DNA from: Anaerolineales bacterium
Lineage (GTDB): Bacteria; Chloroflexota; Anaerolineae; Anaerolineales; Villigracilaceae
Assembly (NCBI GenBank): GCA_025938055.1
Contig: JAICQC010000037.1
Coordinates: 1-17,934, forward strand
Length of the DNA stretch: 17,934 nucleotides
Direction of reading: 5' to 3'
The notes under the pieces are model-generated. The model was given only the letters and a program-made list of their open reading frames with translations. It was not told the DNA's origin and made no database searches. Of this stretch, positions 6,721 through 14,479 are shown piece after piece. A program made the translations under genes and the position numbers. Numbering within the stretch: position 1 is the first letter of the stretch; every line of letters begins with the position of its first letter.

Positions 6721-7862
6721 GGAATTGCCCCGTACGCAGGCGCGCACATGATGTCGTAGTATTCGAGCTCGGTGGCTTTGTTTTGCTCGGCATAGGCAGC
6801 TGCCTCATTGCCGATGGTCCGCACAGGATCCAGACTTGCCTGCACCTGATAGGGCCAGTACCGTGGCAGCACCATGCGCGGATCGTTGACGTAGCTTTCT
6901 GGCAGGAAGATTGGGCGAGCAGGATCCTGCTGCTCTGCGAGCGGGACCCAGTTATACATTACGGGTCCGCGCGGGTTGATGGTGAAGCCAATGCGATACC
7001 CGAACTGGCGGGCGAATTGCACCGGACGAACTCCAAAATTCCCGCCGGGCCAGATGATCGCAACGGGCGTCTTGTTGAAATGTGCCTGCAGGTTTTCACT
7101 CGAGCCCTGCAGTTCCTGCGTGAGGAACTCGTCGGTGGAGCTGTCACTCATGTTCTCGTTGTGAATAAATCCGTGGGATTGATAATCCACCCAGCCTTCG
7201 TTGGCGAGAGCGACATTCTCCGCAAGGAAGGCATCCTCTGCGCCGAACGCGCTGATCCAGCCGTTGACGACGTGCCAGCCCCACTGCTCATAATAAGGTC
7301 GAAAATGCTCGTTGAAGCTTTCCGCCCGGTGACGGTCATCTACGATCAGGACCACCGAACGCGGCGGGATCTTTGCATTGTGATCTAGGAAATCCGCCAG
7401 TTGGATCGCAGTAATGGCTTCGAAGCCCTGCTCCTTGAGATCCTCCATCAACTGCTTAAAGTCCTGCTTGCTAATATCGTGCGTCCGCGTAGCTTGCTCC
7501 TGCGTAATGCCGTGGAACATTACCACCATAACGACTGTCCCCGGCGCGGCGTTATTGGGATCCCATTTGTCGCGCAGGTACTGGCACGTATCTTCGATAT
7601 AGGTGTGCGGCTTATCCAGTGGGTTGAGCTGGCTCGCGACAAACATGGAGGGGAGAGCTGGAGGCGTGCGCACAGCCGTGGGTGGAGGAACGGGCGTGTC
7701 CGCAGGAGGATGAGTTGCTGTCGGTTGCAGCTGCGCGAAGGCGGTCTCGAAAGCCTGGGTCAGCGCGGCGCTCATATCCGGCGTGGGAGCGGAGACGGAC
7801 GCCGGTTGGCAGGCGGTGAGAAGGATCATGAATAGTAGTGTATAGAGACGAAGCTTGAACAT
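6717..7862 (-). CDS. Polysaccharide deacetylase (CE4/NodB-like) lipoprotein
   Basis: Secreted lipoprotein of 381 residues: a signal ending in LLTAC (Cys18), a Thr/Pro-rich linker to about 70, then a NodB-homology domain. Motif 1 is IVDDRHR (Asp175 as probable base, Asp176 as metal ligand). Motif 2 is SHGFIH (His230 and His234, the HxxxH metal site). Motif 3 is IIWPGGN (271-275) in place of RPPxG, so the usual Arg is missing. CE4 enzymes remove N- or O-acetyl groups from peptidoglycan or other polysaccharides using a divalent metal; the substrate here cannot be told. It overlaps the downstream methyltransferase by 4 nt. No Shine-Dalgarno precedes the ATG, and only 22 nt separate it from the terminator of ino1, so its own promoter must be very close or it relies on read-through. 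Confidence 0.85.
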   Translation of the reverse strand: MFKLRLYTLLFMILLTACQPASVSAPTPDMSAALTQAFETAFAQLQPTATHPPADTPVPPPTAVRTPPALPSMFVASQLNPLDKPHTYIEDTCQYLRDKWDPNNAAPGTVVMVVMFHGITQEQATRTHDISKQDFKQLMEDLKEQGFEAITAIQLADFLDHNAKIPPRSVVLIVDDRHRAESFNEHFRPYYEQWGWHVVNGWISAFGAEDAFLAENVALANEGWVDYQSHGFIHNENMSDSSTDEFLTQELQGSSENLQAHFNKTPVAIIWPGGNFGVRPVQFARQFGYRIGFTINPRGPVMYNWVPLAEQQDPARPIFLPESYVNDPRMVLPRYWPYQVQASLDPVRTIGNEAAAYAEQNKATELEYYDIMCAPAYGAIP

Positions 7863-7884
7863 TGTGTTTCGTTAATCGTAACAG

Positions 7885-7921
7885 AAAAGGCGCGTCCCAT
7901 ACATAGGCGGACGCGCCTTTT
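7885..7921 (-). terminator. Strong hairpin terminator after ino1
   Basis: A perfect 13-bp stem (AAAAGGCGCGTCC with GGACGCGCCTTTT) has an 11-nt loop. It begins 19 nt after the ino1 stop and ends in TTTT on the minus strand. The A/T ends make it symmetrical, so it could act in both directions. Confidence 0.85.
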
Positions 7922-7940
7922 CGCTGTTTATACTTTCCGG

Positions 7941-9026
7941 TTATTCTTTGCTATTCCCTTTGATGAATGCTTCTACCTTTTCGCGGCAAATATCATCACG
8001 GAATTGTTCGGGCGGAGACTTGAAGAAATAGGAGGACGGTCCGATGATCGGCCCGCTCATTTTCCGGTCCAGCGCGATCTTGGCACAGCGGATGGCGTCG
8101 ATCATGACGCCTGCAGAGTTGGGGGAGTCCCAGACCTCGAGTTTCACCTCCACATTGAGCGGGACATCGCCGAAGGTGGTGCCTTCCATGCGGATGTATG
8201 CCCACTTGCGGTCGGTGAGCCAGGGCACATGGTCCGAGGGACCCACATGCACATCGTTGTGGTCCAGTTCATAAGGGATCATGCTGGTGACCGCATTCGT
8301 CTTGGAGATCTTCTTGCTCTCCAGGCGTTCGCGCTCGAGCATGTTGAGGAAATCGGTGTTGCCTCCAAAGTTAAGCTGATACGTGCGGTCGATGCGAACG
8401 CCGCGATCCACAAAGAGCGTGGCGAGGGCGCGGTGCAGAATCGTCGCGCCCACCTGCGACTTGATATCATCTCCAAGGATGGGAAGCTTCGCGTCGCGGA
8501 ACCTCTTTGCCCAGTACTCAGACGATGCAATGAAAACAGGAATGGCATTCACGAACGCGCAGCCTGCTTCAATAGCCTGCTCCACATACCACTTGGTCGC
8601 CATCTCAGAACCGACCGGCAGGAAGTTGACAACGACATCCGTCTTGGTATCCCTGAGCAGCTTTACAATATCTGCCGTGTGACCGGCTTTCTTTTCGATC
8701 ATTCCCTTCAGATATTTGCCGATTCCGTCATGGGTCATGCCGCGTACCACAGGAGCATCGAGCTGCGGGACGTCTGCGAACTTGAAGGTGTTGTTGGGTT
8801 CGGCGAATATGGCGGCGCACAGGTCCTTGCCAACCTTTGTAGTATTCACATCGATACCCAGGGTGAACTCGATATCACCGATGTGATACCCGCCCATGCG
8901 GGTATGCATGATGCCGGGGACGCGGGCCTCGTCCGGGGTGTCCTTGTAAAACTGGATTCCCTGCACAAGTGAGGAGGCGCAGTTTCCAACACCGATAACA
9001 GCAACGCGAACTTTTTTGTTTGCCAT
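7941..9026 (-). CDS. ino1: Myo-inositol-1-phosphate synthase
   Basis: Cytoplasmic NAD-dependent enzyme of 361 residues that converts D-glucose 6-phosphate to 1L-myo-inositol 1-phosphate, the first step to inositol lipids and other inositol compounds. The N-terminal Rossmann motif is [16 protein letters not shown] (8-23). Conserved family blocks include [43 protein letters not shown] and SSYFFKSPP. The length and sequence style match the short actinobacterial/archaeal form. The ATG at 9026 is chosen because AAGGAG lies 7 nt upstream and the protein then starts at the Rossmann strand; the frame is open to 9146 but the extension is not protein-like. It is transcribed alone, divergent from the histidine kinase, and ends in a strong terminator. 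Confidence 0.96.
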   Translation of the reverse strand: MANKKVRVAVIGVGNCASSLVQGIQFYKDTPDEARVPGIMHTRMGGYHIGDIEFTLGIDVNTTKVGKDLCAAIFAEPNNTFKFADVPQLDAPVVRGMTHDGIGKYLKGMIEKKAGHTADIVKLLRDTKTDVVVNFLPVGSEMATKWYVEQAIEAGCAFVNAIPVFIASSEYWAKRFRDAKLPILGDDIKSQVGATILHRALATLFVDRGVRIDRTYQLNFGGNTDFLNMLERERLESKKISKTNAVTSMIPYELDHNDVHVGPSDHVPWLTDRKWAYIRMEGTTFGDVPLNVEVKLEVWDSPNSAGVMIDAIRCAKIALDRKMSGPIIGPSSYFFKSPPEQFRDDICREKVEAFIKGNSKE

Positions 9027-9033
9027 GATAGAT

Positions 9034-9039
9034 CTCCTT
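9034..9039 (-). promoter_or_regulatory. Shine-Dalgarno AAGGAG fixing the ino1 start
   Basis: Strong ribosome-binding site 7 nt before the ATG at 9026. It rules out the longer frame that begins at 9146. Confidence 0.8.
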
Positions 9040-9076
9040 CTATTTCTAAAGCAACGGTACGATTTGGACACAATGA

Positions 9077-9098
9077 ATTGCCTGCTTATTAAGGCAAT
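9077..9098. promoter_or_regulatory. Inverted repeat, candidate operator in a divergent promoter region
   Basis: ATTGCCT and AGGCAAT form a perfect 7-bp inverted repeat with an 8-nt spacer, placed between the divergent ino1 and histidine kinase genes. A weak plus-strand promoter candidate (TTGGAC at 9064-9069, TATTAA at 9087-9092, 17-nt gap) overlaps it. The geometry fits a dimeric repressor or activator site. The regulator is unknown. Confidence 0.4.
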
Positions 9099-9106
9099 CG
9101 ATGTTG

Positions 9107-9112
9107 TATAAT
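9107..9112 (+). promoter_or_regulatory. Perfect -10 box (TATAAT) before the histidine kinase
   Basis: TATAAT ends 7 nt before the ATG at 9120. Transcription from it would start at about that ATG, giving a leaderless message and excluding the in-frame ATG at 9111, which overlaps the box. No good -35 is seen at 16-18 nt. Confidence 0.4.
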
Positions 9113-9119
9113 GCGTCCG

Positions 9120-10385
9120 ATGACCGCCAACGAACGCATTGATCACCTGGAACGTTTGCTGGAAGTTGTGCGTGGGTTAACAACGGCGCCTGACCTCGAA
9201 TCATTCCTACAGACTATTATCAATGAAGCAACCGAGCTGACCGACAGCGAACTTGCATCCATTTTTGAATATGACGAAACCGCCGAGGAACTGCGCTTCC
9301 TCGCTATGCCCTGGTTCCAGCGAGATTTGCTTCGTCCCATGGGCGTGCCACTGGAAGGGAGCGCGGCAGGTTGGGTCTATCGCCGCGGGCAGCCGCTCAT
9401 TATTCAAGATGCAAAAGTGGATCAACGTCACTTCAAGGTGGTGGACCGCGTCACAAAGCATATAACACACTCCTTAGTGGCAGTCCCGCTTTTAGTGCGT
9501 GGAGAAGTTATTGGGGTACTTGAAGCGCTCAATAAAAAGGATAACGAACATTATACCGAAGAAGATCTTACGATCCTTGAGACATTAGGGGCATTGGCGG
9601 CACAGGCAATGCAAAATGTGGCTCTTCAAAAGAAAGTGCGGGCAACCGCTATTGAGCTTGCGGAACTGGACCGCCTCAAAACAGACTTTATCGCGATCGC
9701 CTCTCACGAGCTGCGAACCCCTCTCGGTTTAATCCTGGGTCATGCCACGTTCCTGCGCGAGCTGGCTGGCTCGCAATACAACGAACAGTTGGACATGATC
9801 ATTCGCAACGCCACGAAACTAAAAACCATCGTTGAGAATCTTGCCGATGTGGATAATATTCAAAGTGGCGCGGCGCGGGTGCGTAATCAAAAGGTCTCGC
9901 TGCAAAAAATTGTGAAAGATGTGATCCTGACGTTTCAGGACGAGGCAGGCTCTAGGAGTATTTCTTTAACCTCCGAGACTGGGGAAGCCCCCTTCCATTT
10001 GGATGCTGATGAGGTCAAGCTCAGCATCGCCTTGAGTAATCTCGTCAAGAACGCGTTGCAGTTCACCGAATCCGGCGGGCATGTGATGGTGAAGGTTCAG
10101 GAAGAGTCCAACCACTTTAAGGTGACCGTCATGGATGATGGGATCGGTATCCCTGCCAGGGATCTGCCGCGCGTCTTCGAACGTTTCTTCCAGGTCGAAA
10201 CACATCTCACGCGGCGTTACGGAGGTATGGGTCTGGGGCTTGCCGTGGCAAAGGCAATGATTGAACTGCACGGCGGGCGCATCTGGGCGGAAAGCCAAGA
10301 AGGTAAAGGCAGCACGTTCGCATTTCTCCTGCCCATCGAACAGACGTCTCAAGCGGCTCCTGCCGTGAATCCATTTGTGGAGTGA
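9120..10385 (+). CDS. Orphan GAF-domain sensor histidine kinase
   Basis: Soluble histidine kinase of 421 residues. A GAF sensor (about 10-165) is followed by a coiled linker, a HisKA domain with the phosphorylated His196 in SHELRTP, and a HATPase_c domain with N-box LVKNALQF, G1 DDGIGIP, F-box FERFF and G2 [11 protein letters not shown]. There are no membrane segments and no receiver domain, so it senses a cytoplasmic signal through GAF and must pass the phosphate to a response regulator encoded elsewhere; none is in this window. The ATG at 9120 is preferred over 9111 because of the TATAAT at 9107-9112; neither has a Shine-Dalgarno. It is divergent from ino1 with a shared 93-nt control region and is followed by a terminator. 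Confidence 0.93.
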   Translation: MTANERIDHLERLLEVVRGLTTAPDLESFLQTIINEATELTDSELASIFEYDETAEELRFLAMPWFQRDLLRPMGVPLEGSAAGWVYRRGQPLIIQDAKVDQRHFKVVDRVTKHITHSLVAVPLLVRGEVIGVLEALNKKDNEHYTEEDLTILETLGALAAQAMQNVALQKKVRATAIELAELDRLKTDFIAIASHELRTPLGLILGHATFLRELAGSQYNEQLDMIIRNATKLKTIVENLADVDNIQSGAARVRNQKVSLQKIVKDVILTFQDEAGSRSISLTSETGEAPFHLDADEVKLSIALSNLVKNALQFTESGGHVMVKVQEESNHFKVTVMDDGIGIPARDLPRVFERFFQVETHLTRRYGGMGLGLAVAKAMIELHGGRIWAESQEGKGSTFAFLLPIEQTSQAAPAVNPFVE

Positions 10386-10413
10386 ACAATCTTCCACTGG
10401 GCATATCGAAGTG

Positions 10414-10448
10414 GGCGACGGTTATAACTGGCTGTCGCCTTTTCTTTT
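10414..10448 (+). terminator. Rho-independent terminator after the histidine kinase
   Basis: GGCGACGG (10414-10421) pairs with CTGTCGCC (10432-10439), 8 bp with one G-U pair, and is followed by TTTTCTTTT. It lies 28 nt after the kinase stop and separates it from the PfkB gene. The U-tract runs straight into a TATAAT box. Confidence 0.8.
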
Positions 10449-10453
10449 ATAAT
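10448..10453 (+). promoter_or_regulatory. Perfect -10 box (TATAAT) before the PfkB gene
   Basis: TATAAT ends 10 nt before the ATG at 10464 and overlaps the U-tract of the preceding terminator. The message would have a leader of only about 3-4 nt. There is no Shine-Dalgarno and no clear -35. Confidence 0.4.
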
Positions 10454-10463
10454 TGATTTGAAC

Positions 10464-11459
10464 ATGGAACCACAGTTTCTGGTCTTTGGGCAGTTAGCCC
10501 GCGAATATCTCTTACCGCCTGTCGGTCCGCCACAGATCGATGTGCCGGGCGGGGGGCTGTTGTATGCCGCCGTCGGTCTGCGCGTGTGGGAATCTGGGAT
10601 CGGGCTGGTGGGGCGCGTCGGCAATGATTATCCGCGCCAGTGGCTGAACACGTGTAAGGCGCGCGGGCTGGATACCTCCGGCATCTGCATCCTGCCCAAA
10701 GACATGGATGTCCGGAAGTTTATCGCCTACAGTGAATCGTTCGAGGCGAATCGTGTCAATCCCGTTTCCCATTTTGCGCGTCGCGAGATGACCTTTCCCA
10801 AATCCCTGTTTGGCTATCAGCCGCCCGACCCGAAAAAGAAGCCGGACGAATCGCGCACATTGAACGTGACCGATATTCCAAACGATTACCTGATGGCGCG
10901 CGCCGCGCTGCTTTGCCCGATGGACCTCATTGCACAGACGCAGTTGATCGCGGGAATGAAACGCGGCAGCGTGCACACGTTCGTGCTGGATCCTGGACCT
11001 GCCACCATGATGCCGACCGCACGCCGTGAGCTGCCAGCTCTACTAAATGGTGTCACAGCCTTCCTCCCTTCGCAGGAGGAATTGTGTAATTTGTTCTGGG
11101 GCGAAACCTATGATCTGTGGGAAATGGCAGAAGCGGTTTCGATCTACGGCTGTGAATATGTCGTGATCAAATGCGGCGCACGTGGTCAGCTGCTCTATGA
11201 TACGAACAGCAAACGCAGGTGGGAAATCCCGGCATACCCGGCTCGGCTGGCGGACCCCACCGGTGCCGGAGAAGCGTTTTGTGGCGGCTTCCTGGCGGGC
11301 TACTGCAAAAATTATGACCCGCTGGAAGGGGTGCTGTACGGGAATATTTCCGCTTCATTGAAACTCGAGGGAAGCGGGGCGTTCTATCCGCTGGATGTGC
11401 TGCCCGGGCTGGCAGAGGCACGCCTGGGCGCGTTGAAAGATATGGTGAGGGCAGTGTAG
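10464..11459 (+). CDS. PfkB-family carbohydrate/nucleoside kinase with GAGE motif
   Basis: Ribokinase/PfkB-fold protein of 331 residues; these kinases transfer phosphate from ATP to sugars or nucleosides. The N-terminal motif is PGGGLLYAAVGL with GLVGRVGNDYP following; the C-terminal signature is DPTGAGEAFCGGFLAGY. The usual GAGD, whose Asp is the catalytic base, reads GAGE here (Glu270, codon GAA at 11271-11273). A conservative change could retain some activity or mark a divergent subfamily. The substrate is not identifiable. The ATG at 10464 is chosen over the in-frame TTG at 10458 because the encoded protein then starts at the first strand. Its TAG stop overlaps the GTG start of the M20 peptidase by one base, so the two are probably translationally coupled. 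Confidence 0.9.
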   Translation: MEPQFLVFGQLAREYLLPPVGPPQIDVPGGGLLYAAVGLRVWESGIGLVGRVGNDYPRQWLNTCKARGLDTSGICILPKDMDVRKFIAYSESFEANRVNPVSHFARREMTFPKSLFGYQPPDPKKKPDESRTLNVTDIPNDYLMARAALLCPMDLIAQTQLIAGMKRGSVHTFVLDPGPATMMPTARRELPALLNGVTAFLPSQEELCNLFWGETYDLWEMAEAVSIYGCEYVVIKCGARGQLLYDTNSKRRWEIPAYPARLADPTGAGEAFCGGFLAGYCKNYDPLEGVLYGNISASLKLEGSGAFYPLDVLPGLAEARLGALKDMVRAV

Positions 11460-12553
11460 TGGAAAATCTTGCATACCGTGTGCTTGAGCTTGCCATCCAG
11501 ATTCAGCAGGTTCCCGCGCCTACATTCCATGAGCAGCAAAGAGCAGAGCATGTCCGTGATTTGTTCATAGCTGATGGACTGGATGATATTTGTATTGATG
11601 AAGCGGGAAATGTATTTGCCCGTCTGCCGGGGATGGGTGAGAAGAAACCTCTCATTGTCAGCGCTCACCTGGATACGGTCTTCCCGATGGAGACGAACCT
11701 TCGTGTCACGCGGGGCTCCGAAGTGATCCATGGACCTGGGCTGGGAGACAACTCTCTGGGCGTTGCCGCGCTGTTCGGGCTTCTCTGGCCGTTGCGCGAG
11801 CGCGAGATCCGGCACCGCGGCGACATCTGGTTCGTGGCAAATGTGTGTGAGGAAGGGCTGGGCGACCTGCGCGGTATGAAGGCTGTGGTGGATCGTTTCG
11901 GTGCCAATGTACATGCCTATCTTGTTCTGGAGGGGCTGGCATTGGGGCATATCTATCATCGTGCCGTGGGGGTCAAACGCTATCGTGTCACAGCGCGCAC
12001 ATCTGGCGGGCATTCCTGGTCAGATTACGGCCAGCCTTCCGCGGTGCATGAGTTGGCAAAGTTGGTCGTGGATCTGGCTTCCCTCAGCCTGCCCACCCAC
12101 CCACGTACCACGATGAATGTGGGCAAGATCTCAGGCGGCACTTCAGTGAATGTCATCGCGTCTGAGGCGTCATTCGATCTGGATTTGCGCTCGGAGGGGC
12201 AGGAGTCCCTGGCAGCGCTGATCCTGGCGGTGGAACGTGTCATCCATAAAGCTAACAAGCCCGGCGTGAGTGTCGAAGCGCAGGTGATCGGTCAGCGTCC
12301 CGCTGGCGAGATCGCCGTGAACCATCCGCTGGTGACGCTGGCGCGAGATTGTCTGCGCGAGCAGGGTTTGGAAGCCGGGTTGATCTCAGGTTCCACCGAT
12401 GCGAATATGCCGCTCAGCAAAGGCTACCCGGCCCTCGTGCTCGGTATCACCACGGGCGGCAGCGCACATACGATCAATGAACATATTAACACCGCGCCGA
12501 TTGCCAAAGGCATGGAGCAGTTGGTTAGCTTTGTGAGCAGGGTCTGGGGATAG
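11459..12553 (+). CDS. M20-family metallopeptidase
   Basis: Zinc-dependent M20 (PepT/CPG2/ArgE-like) hydrolase of 364 residues acting on peptides or N-acyl amino acids, likely cytoplasmic since no signal is seen. Metal and catalytic residues: His70 and Asp72 in SAHLDT, Asp97 in GPGLGDNS, Glu131 and Glu132 in CEEG, Glu158 in VLEG, and a C-terminal His337 in GGSAHT. His185 (GGHSWSDYG) begins the inserted dimerisation domain. The GTG start at 11459 overlaps the PfkB stop (TAGTG), and the protein begins directly with the first helix. The substrate is unknown. Pairing with a PfkB kinase hints at degradation or salvage of a conjugated metabolite, which is inference only. Confidence 0.93.
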   Translation: MENLAYRVLELAIQIQQVPAPTFHEQQRAEHVRDLFIADGLDDICIDEAGNVFARLPGMGEKKPLIVSAHLDTVFPMETNLRVTRGSEVIHGPGLGDNSLGVAALFGLLWPLREREIRHRGDIWFVANVCEEGLGDLRGMKAVVDRFGANVHAYLVLEGLALGHIYHRAVGVKRYRVTARTSGGHSWSDYGQPSAVHELAKLVVDLASLSLPTHPRTTMNVGKISGGTSVNVIASEASFDLDLRSEGQESLAALILAVERVIHKANKPGVSVEAQVIGQRPAGEIAVNHPLVTLARDCLREQGLEAGLISGSTDANMPLSKGYPALVLGITTGGSAHTINEHINTAPIAKGMEQLVSFVSRVWG

Positions 12554-12562
12554 GAAATTTAA

Positions 12563-12733
12563 AAGTAGAGACTGGAGACTGTTGCAAAATGAAAAATCTG
12601 TATTGCCAGCCTAAAACCCTAAGGCTGTCAACAAATAGAAAAGAGATCAACATTCGTAGCTGATCTCTTTGAATTCGCATAAATACCCATTATCAATTAC
12701 TCTATACGAATCTCTAATCTCTAGTCTCTATTT
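12563..12733. mobile_element. MITE-like element with 18-nt imperfect terminal inverted repeats
   Basis: The left end AAGTAGAGACTGGAGACT (12563-12580) and the right end AAATAGAGACTAGAGATT (reading 12733 to 12716 on the minus strand) match at 15 of 18 positions. The interior is AT-rich and non-coding, with hairpins at 12607-12627 and 12640-12670. The right end is built of the tandem heptamers TAGAGAC, TAGAGAT, TAGAGAT (12730 down to 12710), and the first TAG is the stop codon of the cyclase. No target-site duplication is visible. An alternative is a pair of heptamer repeats with no mobility. Confidence 0.35.
12640..12670. terminator. Perfect 10-bp hairpin between convergent genes
   Basis: AAAGAGATCA and TGATCTCTTT form a perfect 10-bp stem with an 11-nt loop. 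It lies 86 nt past the M20 stop and 57 nt past the cyclase stop, so it can serve both converging transcripts. The terminal T runs are short (TTT in the stem only), so termination strength is uncertain. Confidence 0.5.
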
Positions 12734-14431
12734 CAGCCCCAACACCTCATACACATCCAGCGGATGAGTTTTGCCTTTCACAGAAAGAGGCTCAAATGGT
12801 TTCGCCTCGATCTCATCCTTCACGCGTTCATACGCCTCTTTGCTAATTAAAATCTGATTCTTGGCGCAGTTCTCCTGAATGCGTTTCGTGGTGTTAATAC
12901 TGTCGCTGATGGCAGTGTATTCAAGTCGTTTTTCCGTGCCGATCCATCCCAGCACCGATTCGCCGTAATGGATTCCCACGCCAAAATCGAGGTGCGCCTC
13001 CTCAGGCAGTTCAACATGCAGGGACGCTACTGCATCGCGTATGGCTAAGGCAGTCTTCACGGCGCGCAGTGTGTGATCAGGCTGAGGCAGCGGCGCGTTG
13101 TACCATGCCATGACCGCGTCGCCAAGGAACTTATCCACGGTGCCTTCGTTGGCGAGCACCGCGTCCGCCGCGGCGGCGAGATAACGGTTCAACACTGCCA
13201 CCAGTTCCTCCGGCGAGTGCTGTTCACTATAAGCGGTAAAGCCGCGGATGTCTGCGAACAGGATCGTGATATACACCTTCTTGCCGCCAATGTGCAAGCT
13301 GTTCGGGTCGATTTGATCAAGCACGGCTGGCGATACCATTCGTTCCAGAAGGTTGCGCTGGGCTTCGAGCTTCTTGCGCTCGGTCATGTCATCGAGCACG
13401 ATCGCGACGCCCTGGGTCTTTTGTCCTGCATCCTTCAGAGGAGAAAGATTGAAGCGCCAATCCACAGAACCGCGCTCAGGCAGATCTTGCCTCAGCTCGA
13501 GCCCGACGATGGGCTTGTCGTTTTTGCGGACGGATTCCAGATGGGGCAGGATGTCGTTCGCAAATGTAGGCATGATCTCGCCAAGGGGACGTCCCACGAT
13601 CTCCGCCGAGGCGCGTCCGAGGATCAGCGCGGCAGCGCGGTTGCAGAGGGTGATCTGGTCCTGCACATCAGCCGTGATCACGCCCGAGACGATGGAGGCA
13701 AATACATCGTCCATGAGGTTTTTGAGTTCGGTCACTTCTTCGAGTGTGCGTTTGAGGGAGGAGAACAAGCGCGCGTTTTCAATCGCCACGGCAGCCTGGT
13801 TGGCGAAGGCGTGTAACAGGTCTCGGTCTGCTTCGGAAAAAATGCCGGTCCGGATACGGTTATCGGTATAGATAACACCGATCAACTCTGATTTGACGGT
13901 CAGAGGAACGCACAGGATCGAGCGCAGGTTAAAAGCGATGATGCTTTCCTGTCCACCGAAGCGCGGGTCTTCACGCGCGTTGGTGGTGACGATCGCTTCC
14001 CGCTCCTCGATCACACGCTGGACCACGGTGCGGCTGATGGCGAATTCCTTCTGGTTGATGGATTCCTGCTCCCAGTTGCGCGCGATGCGGATGACCATTT
14101 CACCGCGCTCGTCGCGCAACATCAGAAAGCCGCGTTCCGCGCCTATCAGGCGGACGATCGTATCCATCACGATCTGTAGAACTTCATCCACCTCCAGCGT
14201 GGAGTTGATGACCTGACCGATCCCTGCCAGGGCTTGCAGGTGGCTATACTGTTGTTCAAACGGGATAACGGTTTCGCTTATGCGTTCGAGGGCATTTTCA
14301 AGATTTTTCAATCCCTCCATAACTTCAGGTGCCTGTGTTGAATCAAGTGAATTGCGCAGTTTGGCAGACTGCTGCGTGACAGCGATCACTTGATCGTTGA
14401 TCGAGAGGGTCTTCTGCTTCGCGGTTTCCAT
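12728..14431 (-). CDS. GAF-PAS class III adenylate cyclase
   Basis: Soluble 567-residue cyclase that makes cAMP (less likely cGMP). A helical N-terminus (to about 65) precedes a GAF domain (about 70-225), a PAS domain (about 235-355), a linker and a class III cyclase domain (about 385-567). Metal-binding Asp394 (LFADIRGFT) and Asp438 (DKFLGD) are present. Lys434 with Thr506 (EYTAIS) fits the adenine-selecting pair of bacterial adenylate cyclases, and Asn513 and Arg517 are the transition-state residues. All catalytic residues are present, so it should be active; GAF and PAS ligands are unknown. GAAGGA lies 6 nt before the ATG. It starts 48 nt after the transglutaminase stop, probably in the same transcript. 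Its TAG stop lies in a repeat end. Confidence 0.95.
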   Translation of the reverse strand: METAKQKTLSINDQVIAVTQQSAKLRNSLDSTQAPEVMEGLKNLENALERISETVIPFEQQYSHLQALAGIGQVINSTLEVDEVLQIVMDTIVRLIGAERGFLMLRDERGEMVIRIARNWEQESINQKEFAISRTVVQRVIEEREAIVTTNAREDPRFGGQESIIAFNLRSILCVPLTVKSELIGVIYTDNRIRTGIFSEADRDLLHAFANQAAVAIENARLFSSLKRTLEEVTELKNLMDDVFASIVSGVITADVQDQITLCNRAAALILGRASAEIVGRPLGEIMPTFANDILPHLESVRKNDKPIVGLELRQDLPERGSVDWRFNLSPLKDAGQKTQGVAIVLDDMTERKKLEAQRNLLERMVSPAVLDQIDPNSLHIGGKKVYITILFADIRGFTAYSEQHSPEELVAVLNRYLAAAADAVLANEGTVDKFLGDAVMAWYNAPLPQPDHTLRAVKTALAIRDAVASLHVELPEEAHLDFGVGIHYGESVLGWIGTEKRLEYTAISDSINTTKRIQENCAKNQILISKEAYERVKDEIEAKPFEPLSVKGKTHPLDVYEVLGLK

Positions 14432-14479
14432 AAAGTTTCCTTCTCGCCCTCAGGACCCGCTACAAATAAATTAACAGAC

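Noticed and set aside
8004..8972. A 322-codon open frame antisense to ino1
   Set aside because: It lies opposite a strongly conserved enzyme, has no ribosome site and no domain signature.
13073..13816. A 247-codon open frame antisense to the cyclase
   Set aside because: The opposite strand carries intact GAF, PAS and cyclase domains; this frame has no motif.
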